20,388 nt of DNA from Armatimonadota bacterium (GCA_016868955.1 VGFF01000028.1:1-20388); one strand, 5' to 3'. Counted from the stretch's first letter, positions 1-7,327 are shown. Notes: generated from the letters alone by a model not told the origin. Numbers and translations: made by a program.

Positions 1-231
1 CGCACCGACGGCACACGTCCATCGGCGGCATCTCACCTGTCTCTAACGAGAGGAGGTGGCTCCGCCAAGTCGAAATCGCCTAACCGTTACCCGGCCACGA
101 CATCAGGGTAGCTTTAGGGCGCCGGGGAAGGATCCATCGGCCCAGGGATCGCCGCCCGCCGCGGCGTATTCCCCGGGGCAACGGCTGGGTCGGTCGTGCG
201 AGCGGGGGGTCCTCAAACGCGAAGGTGACGC
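1..231. other. Leader region without a recognised gene; possible folded RNA
   Basis: I see no convincing coding sequence here. Short open frames on both strands lack family resemblance. The segment 122-176 can fold as a three-way junction. An 8-bp closing stem pairs CCGGGGAA (122-129) with TTCCCCGG (169-176). Inside it are a 5-bp hairpin (131-135 with 146-150) and another (151-155 with 161-165). It sits about 55 bases upstream of the acetyltransferase start. It matches no riboswitch class that I know, and GC-rich DNA forms such pairings by chance fairly often. Confidence 0.3.
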
Positions 232-801
232 TTGATAGTTCAAGGTCCTCACGTCGGTTTGCGCGCGGTGCGCGAGCGCGACGTCGAAATGCTCGTTGAT
301 CGCATGAGCGATCTCGAGGAGCGCGGCGGATACCTCCCGCTGTCATTGCGCTCGGAAGTCTCGTTTCGCGCCGAATTCCAGCAGAACGGCATGCTCGGCG
401 ACGACCGCGGCATGTTCCTCGTCTGGGGCGAAGGCGAGCGCTTGCTCGGCAGCGTCTCGTACTTCCGATCCGTCGGCTGGTTCGACGCATTGGAGCTGGG
501 ATATCGGCTCTTCGACCTGCGTGAGGGCCGGCGCGGCATCATGACCGAGGCGTTGACGCTTGCCACGTACGTGGTGTTCGTCAGCAAGGAGGTCAACCGG
601 TTAGAGCTGAGGATCCTCGTCGACAACGAACCGTCGCGGCGATTGGCCGAGCGCTGTGGATACCGGTTGGAGGGCGTCGCCCGCGCCGCGGTGTTCCACC
701 GCGGCGTCCACCGCGACGTCGCGATCTACGCGATCCTGCGTGCCGAGTTTCCGCAGACGTTCGACGGCGCGCTGGCGCGACTTCGCGGAGGGACGACATG
801 A
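232..801 (+). CDS. GNAT family N-acetyltransferase (RimJ/RimL-like)
   Basis: This 189-residue protein has the layout of single-domain GNAT acetyltransferases of the RimJ/RimL type, which move an acetyl group from acetyl-CoA to an amine. The N-terminus (VGLRAVRERDVEML) matches the usual first strand and helix. The acetyl-CoA loop is seen around residue 100 as REGRRGIMTEAL. It is followed by the strand LELRILVDNEPSRRLAERCGY and the typical final strand EGVARAAVFHRGVHRDVAIYAIL. The acceptor substrate cannot be read from sequence. I use the TTG at 232 because it puts the first strand at the normal distance from the N-terminus, although the ribosome binding site is weak. The stop overlaps the ATG of the kelch gene (ATGA at 798-801), so the two are probably translationally coupled. 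Confidence 0.85.
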   Translation: MIVQGPHVGLRAVRERDVEMLVDRMSDLEERGGYLPLSLRSEVSFRAEFQQNGMLGDDRGMFLVWGEGERLLGSVSYFRSVGWFDALELGYRLFDLREGRRGIMTEALTLATYVVFVSKEVNRLELRILVDNEPSRRLAERCGYRLEGVARAAVFHRGVHRDVAIYAILRAEFPQTFDGALARLRGGTT

Positions 802-1961
802 ATCACCGCAATCGCGTTTCCCGCTTGCTTCTGTTGTTTGCCGCCGCGGCGGTGTTCGCGCTCGCCGCGTTCGGTGCCAGTCCACTGGGCGCGCAGTCGC
901 CGCCACAGGCGCCCGGAGGCGCGCCGGAGTCGGCGCTGCCCGAGGTCAACGGCTGGCGGCTCGGATCTCCCATGCTGCAAGCGCGGTCGGAGCACGGCAT
1001 CGCGGTCGCCGCGGGCCGCATGTACGTCGTCGGCGGGTATCCGCCGGGCCGCGTGCCCTCCGACGTCGTGCAGGTGTACGAGTTCGCGACCGGGCGCTGG
1101 ACGACGGGCCCCAACTACCCCGTGCCGCTGCACCACGCGATGGCCGCGTCCGTCGCCGGCAAGGTCTACATCGTCGGCGGCGAGATGTACGGCGCCGGCA
1201 GCGGCCGGCCCGAAGAATACATCGACTTCGTGTACGAGCTGGACCTGGCGGCCGGCAACACGTGGCGCCGGCGCGCGGCGATGCCGACGAAGCGAAGCGG
1301 TGGCGGGGCGGCGGTGCTCGGCGGACGCATCTACGTCGCCGGCGGACGGCCGCCAGGAGGCTCGGACTTCGCCGTCTACGATCCGGCCGCGGACACGTGG
1401 AGGCGGCTGCCGGATCTGCCGACGCAGCGCAACCACCTCGCGATGGCGGCCGTCGACGACAAGATTTACGTCATAGGCGGCCGCTTCGGCGCCGGCTTCA
1501 ACAGTGAGCGCACACCGGCCGTCGAGATCTACGATCCGGCGACGAACCGCTGGACCGCCGGCGCGCCGATGCTCGGCCCGCGCGGCGGGCTCGCCGGCGC
1601 GACCGTCGCGGGCTGCATCTTCACGTTCGGCGGCGAAGGCAACTACCGTGACAATCGCGGCATGTCCGACGAGACGGAAGCGTACAATCCGCGCACGGAT
1701 TCGTGGACGCGCCTGGCGCCGATGCCCACGCCGACGCACGGACTCGGCGCGGCCGCCGTGTTCAATGACGGCATTCACTTGCCCGGCGGATCGATCACGA
1801 TCGGCGGCGGCACGGGCACCGTCATCCACTGGATCTACCGGCCGACGATGACCTGTAGCTCGCAATACGGTTCGACCGCCTCATCGCGAACGGCACCCTC
1901 GTCACCGCGCGGGAGGGCTTTCGCGCCGACATTGGCATCGCCGGCGGTCACATCGCCGTGA
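798..1961 (+). CDS. Secreted kelch-repeat protein
   Basis: The product starts with a clear signal peptide (basic MNHRNR, a Leu/Ala/Phe-rich core, a likely cut after LGAQS) and is therefore probably exported. The body from about residue 45 to 350 consists of some six kelch repeats of about 50 residues. They are recognisable by repeated VVGG, IVGG, VAGG, VIGG and TFGG strands followed by conserved Tyr and Trp positions (YEFATGRW, YDPAADTW, YDPATNRW, YNPRTDSW). This predicts a beta-propeller; a binding partner or enzymatic role cannot be stated. The start overlaps the GNAT stop. The last 37 or so residues, after IYRPTMTC, look unlike kelch sequence and run in another frame over the amidohydrolase remnant. 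The original stop was probably lost by a one-base shift near the TAG at 1856-1858. Confidence 0.85.
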   Translation: MNHRNRVSRLLLLFAAAAVFALAAFGASPLGAQSPPQAPGGAPESALPEVNGWRLGSPMLQARSEHGIAVAAGRMYVVGGYPPGRVPSDVVQVYEFATGRWTTGPNYPVPLHHAMAASVAGKVYIVGGEMYGAGSGRPEEYIDFVYELDLAAGNTWRRRAAMPTKRSGGGAAVLGGRIYVAGGRPPGGSDFAVYDPAADTWRRLPDLPTQRNHLAMAAVDDKIYVIGGRFGAGFNSERTPAVEIYDPATNRWTAGAPMLGPRGGLAGATVAGCIFTFGGEGNYRDNRGMSDETEAYNPRTDSWTRLAPMPTPTHGLGAAAVFNDGIHLPGGSITIGGGTGTVIHWIYRPTMTCSSQYGSTASSRTAPSSPRGRAFAPTLASPAVTSP

Positions 1962-2035
1962 TCGCGGCGCCCGGCCAAATTCCGGCGGAGAACGTCGCCG
2001 CGAGCGCCGCAGTGATGGCTGGTGGTCGTTCCTAG
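1859..2035 (+). pseudogene. N-terminal stub of a hydantoinase/dihydropyrimidinase-type amidohydrolase
   Basis: In the frame of base 1871 the sequence reads FDRLIANGTLVTAREGFRAD followed by IGIAGGHIAVIAAPG. This is the classic N-terminal beta-sandwich of D-hydantoinase, dihydropyrimidinase and allantoinase-like amidohydrolases. The match continues to about AVMAGGRS, where the family has LVMPGGVDPH, and then ends at TAG. The metal-binding HxH motif and the whole catalytic barrel, about 400 residues, are absent. There is no ATG; an ATA codon at 1865 sits where a start would be expected. The piece overlaps the kelch tail in another frame. I read it as the front end of a deleted catabolic gene. 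Confidence 0.6.
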
Positions 2036-2333
2036 AGCCCATGTTCACGCCGCGCCCTGAAATTCACAATGACGAGGAGTTTCCGGTACGATAGAAGTTG
2101 AATCGGAACGGCGGCCCGGATTGACGCGTGTGCCGTCTTTTCGATACCGGCTCGGCCAGATGTCGCGAGGCGTCAGGTCAAGCAGACCAGCAATCGCAGC
2201 TTCGCCATCAGCATCCGCCTTCCGAACGGCTGCGCGGCAAGCGCGAACCGGGAGACCCTATGCGCTCGATGCTGCTCAAAACGGCTCGTCGCGAGTTTTC
2301 GTTGCACATCCCGCCAAACGCCGGTTTTCTGCG
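2036..2333. other. Non-coding or eroded stretch of lower GC
   Basis: By eye this stretch is clearly less GC-rich than its neighbours. The frame of the downstream MmgE/PrpD gene stays open through it from a TTG at 2121, with an ATG at 2160, but the translation (Ser, Ala and Arg rich) has no resemblance to that family. A second small frame (ATG at 2261) is also unremarkable. It may be debris from the deletion that removed the amidohydrolase, or foreign DNA. I see no inverted repeats or transposase pieces. Confidence 0.4.
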
Positions 2334-3764
2334 GTGTTGCGGTCTCCAGTCTCAAATCGTCCCGGTCTCAAACTGAGCAGTACCCCACACGGGTCGGGCG
2401 CCACGGCCGCGCTCGCGACTTACGCGGCGTCGATCCGCTATGAGGAGTTGCCGGCCGCGGTCGTCCACGCCGCGAAGCGCGCGATCCTCGACACGCTCGG
2501 CATCTCGATCGGCGGCCTGCGCACCGAGCCGGGTCAATCGGTCGTGTCGTTCTACGAGAAGTACGGCGGCGCCGGGCGCGCGCGCGTCCTCGCGACCGGG
2601 AAGCGATACGGGATCTTCGACGCGACCTACCAGAACGCGGCGCTCGCGAACTTCCTCGATGCCGACGACTCGCTGGGGGAAGGGCATCTCGGTTCGACGA
2701 TCACGCCATCCGTTATGACCGCCACGTCACTGGGCGCGTTCGCGGGACGCGACCTCATCGCGTCCGTGGTGGCCGGGTACGAGGTGTCGGCGCGCATCGG
2801 GTCGGCGATCCGGCCGACGCCGGAACGGTTCCGAGACGTGCGCGGGTTGGGTACGTTCCAGGTGTACGGTACTGCATCGTCCGTCGGCCGACTGCTCGGC
2901 CTCGACGTCGAGACGATGCGCCACGCCTTCGGCATCGCCGGCGCGAACGCCCCCGTTCCGTCGGTCTATAAGGAAGGCATCGGCGAGCGGCCGATGGCGT
3001 GGGTGAAGAACAACTTCGGCGCGTCCGCGCAAGGCGGCGTGCACGGCGTGCTGATGGCACAGCACGGCTTTCGCGGGCAGAAGACGTTCCTCGACGGACC
3101 GAAGGGGTTCTGGAAGATGGCCGGCTCGGACCGCTGCGACTTCGCCGCGATGACCGCCGGCCTCGGCGAGGATTACTGGATCCTGCGCAACGGCTTCAAG
3201 CCGTATTCGTCGTGCCGCTACCACCACGTCACGCTCGACGCCGTGCGTGCGTTACTGCGCGCGCATCCGACGGCGCCGTCGGACGTCGAGGAGATCGAGG
3301 TGCGGACGATCTGGCGCGTCAGCGAGCACCAGACGGTCCGCCCGCAGGATCTGATCGACGCGCAGTACAGCCTGCCGTTCCAGATCGCCGGCCAGTTGCT
3401 CGGCCGCGCGTCGCGCTTTGATTGGATGCTGACGACGCCGTTCGACGACCCCGACATGCTGCACGAAGGTGGGAAGGTGCGTTACGTGGAGGATACCGGC
3501 CACGAGCGGCTGTTCCAGACCGCCGGCAAGGTCGGCACGTCCGTCACGCTGAAGACACGCGCCGGCACGTTCGCGGCGACCGACGCCGAGGCTTGGGGTG
3601 GACCGGCGAAGCCGATCACTGACGCCGACCTCGAGCGGAAGTTCACCGACTTCGCGGGGTCCGTAATCGGCGAGGCGCGCGCCCGCGCGCTCGCGTCTTG
3701 GATCTGGCGGTTGGAAGAGACGACCGACGTCGGCGCCGAGCTGGCGCGAATTCTCGATTCCTGA
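2334..3764 (+). CDS. MmgE/PrpD family protein
   Basis: The protein belongs to the MmgE/PrpD family, which includes 2-methylcitrate dehydratase, cis-aconitate decarboxylase and many catabolic enzymes of unknown substrate. Family features include the opening TAALATYAASIRYEELPAAV followed by AKRAILDTLG. Next comes the NAALANFLDADDSLGEGHLG segment, where the family has a D-D-x-x-x-x-x-H arrangement. Further on are VVAGYEVSARIG, KPYSSCRYHH and the C-terminal alpha/beta domain with QYSLPFQIA. The start is uncertain. The GTG at 2334 gives 476 residues, close to the family norm, whereas TTG 2121 or ATG 2160 add 58 to 71 residues of unrelated sequence. The gene ends three bases from the stop of the convergent isochorismatase-like gene. 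The exact reaction is not predictable. Loss of its original neighbour, the amidohydrolase, suggests it once sat in a ring-opening catabolic set. Confidence 0.85.
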   Translation: MLRSPVSNRPGLKLSSTPHGSGATAALATYAASIRYEELPAAVVHAAKRAILDTLGISIGGLRTEPGQSVVSFYEKYGGAGRARVLATGKRYGIFDATYQNAALANFLDADDSLGEGHLGSTITPSVMTATSLGAFAGRDLIASVVAGYEVSARIGSAIRPTPERFRDVRGLGTFQVYGTASSVGRLLGLDVETMRHAFGIAGANAPVPSVYKEGIGERPMAWVKNNFGASAQGGVHGVLMAQHGFRGQKTFLDGPKGFWKMAGSDRCDFAAMTAGLGEDYWILRNGFKPYSSCRYHHVTLDAVRALLRAHPTAPSDVEEIEVRTIWRVSEHQTVRPQDLIDAQYSLPFQIAGQLLGRASRFDWMLTTPFDDPDMLHEGGKVRYVEDTGHERLFQTAGKVGTSVTLKTRAGTFAATDAEAWGGPAKPITDADLERKFTDFAGSVIGEARARALASWIWRLEETTDVGAELARILDS

Positions 3765-3767
3765 TCG

Positions 3768-4472
3768 CTAACGCCGCGCGGTCGCGGCGACCGGCGGCAA
3801 GGCCGCGAGAACCTCGTCGGTCGTCTTGACCTTCGCGAAGACTTCGTTGAGGACGCGCATCGACGCGTCGTGCAGCGCCGCTGTCCAGGAGCAGCTCGCG
3901 TCGTCGACGACGATGACGCGGTACCCGAGATCCTTCGCGTCGCGGGCCGCCGATTCGACGCAGCCGCTGCTCATGACACCCGTCATCACGAGGTTCTCGA
4001 TTCCCATGTTCGACAGCGCGTAGTGGATCGTCGTCGACAAGAACACGCTGCCGGTCGTCTTGTCGAAGATCATCTCGTCGCCCTGCGGCGCCAACTCGGC
4101 GAGGATCCGCGCGTCCTTGGAGTCGGGCCGCGCCATCAGTCTCAGCTCGCGGTGCGCCAGGCTTCGTTCGCGGCCGTCGTTCGTCATCGAGCGGATGCGC
4201 GTGTAGACGACCTCGATGCCGCGGGCGCGAAACGCGTCGAGCAGCCGGCGCGTGTTCCGCACCGTGACGTCGAGCGCCTTCGCCATGTGATCGAGACCGT
4301 CGGTCAGTCCCTGATCGCGGCGGTACTTGTGGATGCCATGATCCATCGACGCGTCGGCGTATTGCATATCTATGACGAGCAGCGCCGCTTTGCCGGGGCT
4401 GAGATCGAGCTCCGCGAGGCGCGGGCGCCAACCGATGTACGGATCGTTGTGGGAAATCTGCGGGGGTGTCAT
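3768..4472 (-). CDS. Isochorismatase-like cysteine hydrolase
   Basis: This is a 234-residue member of the isochorismatase-like superfamily, which contains N-carbamoylsarcosine amidase, nicotinamidase, ureidoacrylate amidase and true isochorismatases. The catalytic triad expected for the amidase branch is complete: Asp35 in LLVIDMQ, Lys138 in FDKTTGSVF and Cys171 in SSGCVESAARDA. Presence of the Cys argues for C-N bond hydrolysis rather than isochorismate hydrolysis. It lies 46 bases downstream of the MFS gene on the same strand, so it is probably the last gene of a MarR-MFS-hydrolase operon. The substrate is unknown. The nearby hydantoinase-type remnant makes an N-carbamoyl compound or similar amide a reasonable guess, but only a guess. 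Confidence 0.9.
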   Translation of the reverse strand: MTPPQISHNDPYIGWRPRLAELDLSPGKAALLVIDMQYADASMDHGIHKYRRDQGLTDGLDHMAKALDVTVRNTRRLLDAFRARGIEVVYTRIRSMTNDGRERSLAHRELRLMARPDSKDARILAELAPQGDEMIFDKTTGSVFLSTTIHYALSNMGIENLVMTGVMSSGCVESAARDAKDLGYRVIVVDDASCSWTAALHDASMRVLNEVFAKVKTTDEVLAALPPVAATARR

Positions 4473-4518
4473 GGCGGGACGTTCGTCGCCGGGACGGCGG
4501 TTCTCCTGCCACCCGCGA

Positions 4519-5727
4519 TCATGGCGCGGCCGATCCCGACGCCACGTCCGGATCCGGCGCCGCGCCAGGTTGGACCACGGTCAACACGTAACCCGCCGCC
4601 GCCGATCCCAAGATCATCAGCGACATCGCCGCGAACGCGGCCGAGAATCCGTAGTGATCGACGATCCAGCCGACGAGCAAGGGCGCGATCATCGAGCCGG
4701 CGTCGCCGAAGACGCGGTTCATCCCGAACATCGTGCCCCAGGCGCTCGGCGGGGAGCGATCGGTGATCATCGCGATCACGAAGCTGCCGCCGAGGTTCGT
4801 CCATGACACGATCGAGATCGCGACGAGCAGCCCGATCGGACTGCCGACGAACAGGAAGCTCAAGACCGCCGTTGCCAGGCCGAACAGGCTGATGAACACG
4901 ACGGCGCGCGAACCGAGCCGCGCCGCCACGCCGCCGCCGATGATCGCCGAGCCGAAGCGTTGCGCGGTGCCCGCCATCATGACCCCGCCAATCGCCGCCG
5001 GACCCATGCCAAGCGCGTTCGCGGCGAACAGCGGCACGAGCGTGAAGACGATGCCACCGAACGAGACGTTGAACGCGAGGTTGCAGAACCCGACGCCCCA
5101 GATCTCGCGCCCCGAAATCCGTGACGGTGCGCGAGAGGCGCCGCGATCCGTGCCGTCCTTGGCTTCCGGCGCCGGCAGCGGCAACCGCGGCGCGATCGCC
5201 ATCGTCACCAGCGCGGCTAGGATCGTGACGATCAGCGAGTAGCGCCAGGACAGCCATCCGGCGATACCGCCGCTGATGGCCGGGCCCAGGGACATCCCGA
5301 CGATGCCGGCGATCTGGTGGTAGCTGAACAAGCGCGCACGATTCTGCGGCGTCGTCAGCCGCGCCAGCCACAGGTGAGTCGTCAGCAGGAACATCGAGCC
5401 GCCCAACCCCATCACCATGCGGGCGCCGAGCAGAGCGGGGAACGTCGGCGACATCGCCATCGCGCCGCCGCCGAGGACCAGCAGGGCCGCGCCGCCGACC
5501 ATCGCCTTGCGCAGCGGCGCCCGCGCGATCGCGCGGCTCATCGGCAAGTTGAACAGGACGCGGATGCCGTTGTAGACGGTCAACATCAGGGCCGCCGCCG
5601 ACGACGATAAGCCGAATTCGCGTTGGATTTGCGGGATGAGCGGGCCGATGAACGTCAATCCGGATTCGAGGATGACGACGACGCCGAGCAAGGCGATCGC
5701 GCCTTCGGCGCGGGCGCGTCGCGCCAA
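4519..5727 (-). CDS. Major facilitator superfamily transporter
   Basis: The 402-residue protein has about twelve hydrophobic segments typical of MFS secondary transporters and no signal peptide. The loop between helices 2 and 3 (MSRAIARAPLRKAMVGG) is a weak form of the family's motif A. The loop between the two halves is rich in Asp, Arg and Ser (PEAKDGTDRGASRAPSR). The start is a TTG three bases after the MarR stop (TGA CCG TTG), so the two genes are almost certainly co-transcribed and probably translationally coupled. Regulation by the adjacent MarR protein is likely. It could be a drug or metabolite exporter, or an importer for the amide hydrolysed by the downstream enzyme. Direction and substrate cannot be decided. 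Confidence 0.9.
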   Translation of the reverse strand: MARRARAEGAIALLGVVVILESGLTFIGPLIPQIQREFGLSSSAAALMLTVYNGIRVLFNLPMSRAIARAPLRKAMVGGAALLVLGGGAMAMSPTFPALLGARMVMGLGGSMFLLTTHLWLARLTTPQNRARLFSYHQIAGIVGMSLGPAISGGIAGWLSWRYSLIVTILAALVTMAIAPRLPLPAPEAKDGTDRGASRAPSRISGREIWGVGFCNLAFNVSFGGIVFTLVPLFAANALGMGPAAIGGVMMAGTAQRFGSAIIGGGVAARLGSRAVVFISLFGLATAVLSFLFVGSPIGLLVAISIVSWTNLGGSFVIAMITDRSPPSAWGTMFGMNRVFGDAGSMIAPLLVGWIVDHYGFSAAFAAMSLMILGSAAAGYVLTVVQPGAAPDPDVASGSAAP

Positions 5728-5730
5728 CGG

Positions 5731-6390
5731 TCAGCCGGCCCGCCGCGCGAACCGGCACCAGATCTCGTCCTGCCGCGCCTGGTCGGCGAGCGCGTCATCG
5801 CGGCACTCCAATCGCAAGTGCGCGTCCGCGAACGCGGCCTCGACGAACGCGCAGTGGTGCGGCCGCGCCGAACGCGGATGCGCGTAGGGGCGAAAATACT
5901 GGCAGCTCGCGCACATGCGGCACGCCGGCAGCTCCCCGCTGCGCTGCAGGGCGCGGATCACCGTGACCAAGCTGCGCAGGCACGACCCTCGTTCCGTCGG
6001 CGACAAGAAGGCGATCTCGCGCAGCACCGCGGGCGGCCAGCCGGCGGCGATGCGCCCCCGCGCCGACAGCGAGATCGCGACCGCGCGCCCGTCTCCGGCG
6101 CGCTTGGTCTTGCCCACGAGGCGATTGCCGACGAGGGTCGCGACCGCCTCGCTGGCGGTCGGCGCCGTCACCGCGAGATGGCGGGCGATCTCGGTCAGTT
6201 GCAGGGGGCGCTCGGCGACTTGCAGCGCCGCGAGGGTCTGAACTTGGGTCGGGGACAAACCGCGCGGTCCGTGCGTCCGCCAGACGCCGCTTCGCAGCGC
6301 CGTGCCGATCTGCGCCAACGCCGCCGCCAGGCGCGCGATGATCGGTCCGGCGCCGCTTTCCAGAGCATCGCTGCGAGGAGCACGTTCCAT
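5731..6390 (-). CDS. MarR-family regulator with C-terminal cysteine cluster
   Basis: The 219-residue protein carries a MarR winged helix at about residues 45-115 (LSPTQVQTLAALQ, LTEIARHLAVTAPTASEAVA, and the wing KRAGDGRAVAISLSARG). After the usual dimerisation helices it has a cysteine-rich tail: Cys157, Cys160 and Cys163 (CxxCxxC), His179-Cys180 in PHHC, and Cys196 in LRLEC. I recall similar tails in a subset of MarR proteins; this arrangement could hold zinc or an iron-sulfur cluster or act as a thiol sensor. I chose the ATG at 6390 because longer versions of the frame run antisense through the cupredoxin gene. It heads the MFS-hydrolase operon and is divergent from the nitrosocyanin-like gene across 138 bp, so it may control both promoters. 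Confidence 0.88.
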   Translation of the reverse strand: MERAPRSDALESGAGPIIARLAAALAQIGTALRSGVWRTHGPRGLSPTQVQTLAALQVAERPLQLTEIARHLAVTAPTASEAVATLVGNRLVGKTKRAGDGRAVAISLSARGRIAAGWPPAVLREIAFLSPTERGSCLRSLVTVIRALQRSGELPACRMCASCQYFRPYAHPRSARPHHCAFVEAAFADAHLRLECRDDALADQARQDEIWCRFARRAG

Positions 6391-6528
6391 CGTGCTCAAT
6401 CTACTTGGCCCCCGCGGGATCGGCAAGCAACGGCAGCGCATGCCAGCGGCCTGACGCGCCTTGACAGCGGCGGCGCTGCCCGCAAGAAGACTTAGGTCCC
6501 CGAAATACATTATGGCGGTAGGACGACG
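6391..6528. promoter_or_regulatory. Divergent promoter region between MarR operon and cupredoxin gene
   Basis: This 138-bp gap separates two divergent start codons and must hold both promoters. On the plus strand a perfect TTGACA lies at 6461-6466, but no good -10 follows at the ideal distance. AAGAAG is at 17 bp and TACATT is further down at 6506-6511. GGTAGGACG just before ATG 6529 is the likely ribosome binding site of the cupredoxin gene. GGCAGCG (6432-6438) and CGCTGCC (6474-6480) form a spaced inverted repeat flanking the TTGACA, a possible regulator site. Element positions are tentative. Confidence 0.5.
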
Positions 6529-6945
6529 ATGACACGACGGTTCGGGACGGGGGGAGTTGCGGCGGTATTCGTCGCGGCGATCGCGCTGGCGGGCGGAGGG
6601 ATGGCGACGCGCACCTCCGGCCAGACGACGACGCGCGAGTACGCGGTGAAGATGCGGTTCTGGAAGGCGACCGTCGCCGGCGTCCCGACGATCGCGGTGA
6701 CGAATCTGCCGGCCGACGCGATCGCATATGAAGGCGAGACTGTCGTTTTTCGGGTGACGAACGAGAGTCCGATCCCGGAAGGCTTCGCGATCGACGCCTA
6801 CGGGATCAAGGAGACGCTGAAGCCCAAGGAGTCCAAGACGGTCCGCGTCGCCAACGTCCGACCCGGCGCGTTCGTCATCTACTGTCAGCTGCACCCGTTC
6901 AGCGACCACTACACGGGCACGTTGCTCGTCCTGCCCAAGCCGTAG
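6529..6945 (+). CDS. Nitrosocyanin-like secreted red-copper cupredoxin
   Basis: The 138-residue product has a signal peptide (residues 1 to about 32) followed by one cupredoxin domain. The C-terminal half closely follows my recollection of nitrosocyanin from Nitrosomonas: ESPIPEGFAIDAYGIKE against KSPISEGFSIDAFGVQE, and AFVIYCQLHP against AFTIWCQLHP. The four nitrosocyanin copper ligands are all present: Glu84, Cys119, His122 and His127. Their spacings (35, 3 and 5 residues) equal those of Glu60, Cys95, His98 and His103. The Glu in place of the usual first His separates it from plastocyanin-like blue copper proteins. Nitrosocyanin's physiological role is unsettled; electron transfer and NO or small-molecule chemistry have been suggested. 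A hairpin follows the stop, and the divergent neighbour is a Cys-rich MarR gene. No ammonia-oxidation genes are seen. Confidence 0.85.
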   Translation: MTRRFGTGGVAAVFVAAIALAGGGMATRTSGQTTTREYAVKMRFWKATVAGVPTIAVTNLPADAIAYEGETVVFRVTNESPIPEGFAIDAYGIKETLKPKESKTVRVANVRPGAFVIYCQLHPFSDHYTGTLLVLPKP

Positions 6946-6955
6946 CCCGATCACA

Positions 6956-6989
6956 TCCGGATGGGCGCGCCGCGGCGTGCCCATCCGGA
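6956..6989 (+). terminator. Hairpin downstream of the cupredoxin gene
   Basis: TCCGGATGGGC (6956-6966) pairs perfectly with GCCCATCCGGA (6979-6989) around a 12-base loop, ten bases after the stop codon. Position and strength suit a transcription terminator or 3' stabilising hairpin. No run of T follows, so intrinsic termination is not certain. Confidence 0.6.
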
Positions 6990-7061
6990 AACGCTGCTGA
7001 CGGCTCGCCGCGCCTGAACGTCAGGGTGCCGGCGCCGCGGTTCGGCCCCGACCCTCGGGGC

Positions 7062-7150
7062 ATGACGACGATTCTGCTATTGCTGATCTCCAACGTGTTC
7101 ATGACGTTTGCCTCGTCGCCGCGGCCTTCTTCATCTTCTACGAACGATAG
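7062..7150 (+). pseudogene. Internally deleted DMT-type small membrane protein (DUF486-like)
   Basis: The first 16 or so codons from ATG 7062 read MTTILLLLISNVFMTFA, which matches the start of the four-helix DUF486/DMT family (usually about 110 residues). The sequence then switches frame and gives CLVAAAFFIFYER and a TAG at 7148-7150, which matches that family's extreme C-terminus. The middle, some 80 residues, is missing. The joint falls at a TTTGCCT that both the N-terminal (TFAW) and C-terminal (CLV) coding sequences could have contained, so a deletion between short repeats is a natural explanation. It cannot encode a working protein. Confidence 0.6.
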
Positions 7151-7327
7151 CGCCAAGGAACGAGGGCCCCCGGACGGGCCGCAGTGGCGCCCGGGCAGGA
7201 GAACGGACCGCAGCGGTGGAAAACAGTCGACAATCGACAGTGCTACGCGTCGGACGGCCGGCGGCATACCGCCCGACCGCTGGACCGCGAGACCGTTCGT
7301 CGCAACTTCCGTTCAGGGAGACACCGG

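Noticed and set aside
726..1865. Long minus-strand frame of 379 codons opposite the kelch gene
   Set aside because: It is Arg/Ala/Asp-rich with no family resemblance, as expected opposite a GC-rich coding strand; the plus strand has a clear signal peptide and kelch repeats.
4733..5242. Plus-strand frame of 169 codons within the MFS gene
   Set aside because: Pro/Ala/Thr-rich shadow of the minus-strand transporter with no domain or ribosome binding site.
6956..6989. Half of a mobile repeat or attachment site
   Set aside because: The inverted repeat is a simple hairpin right after a stop codon with no flanking duplication or integrase, so a terminator or 3' hairpin is the simpler reading.
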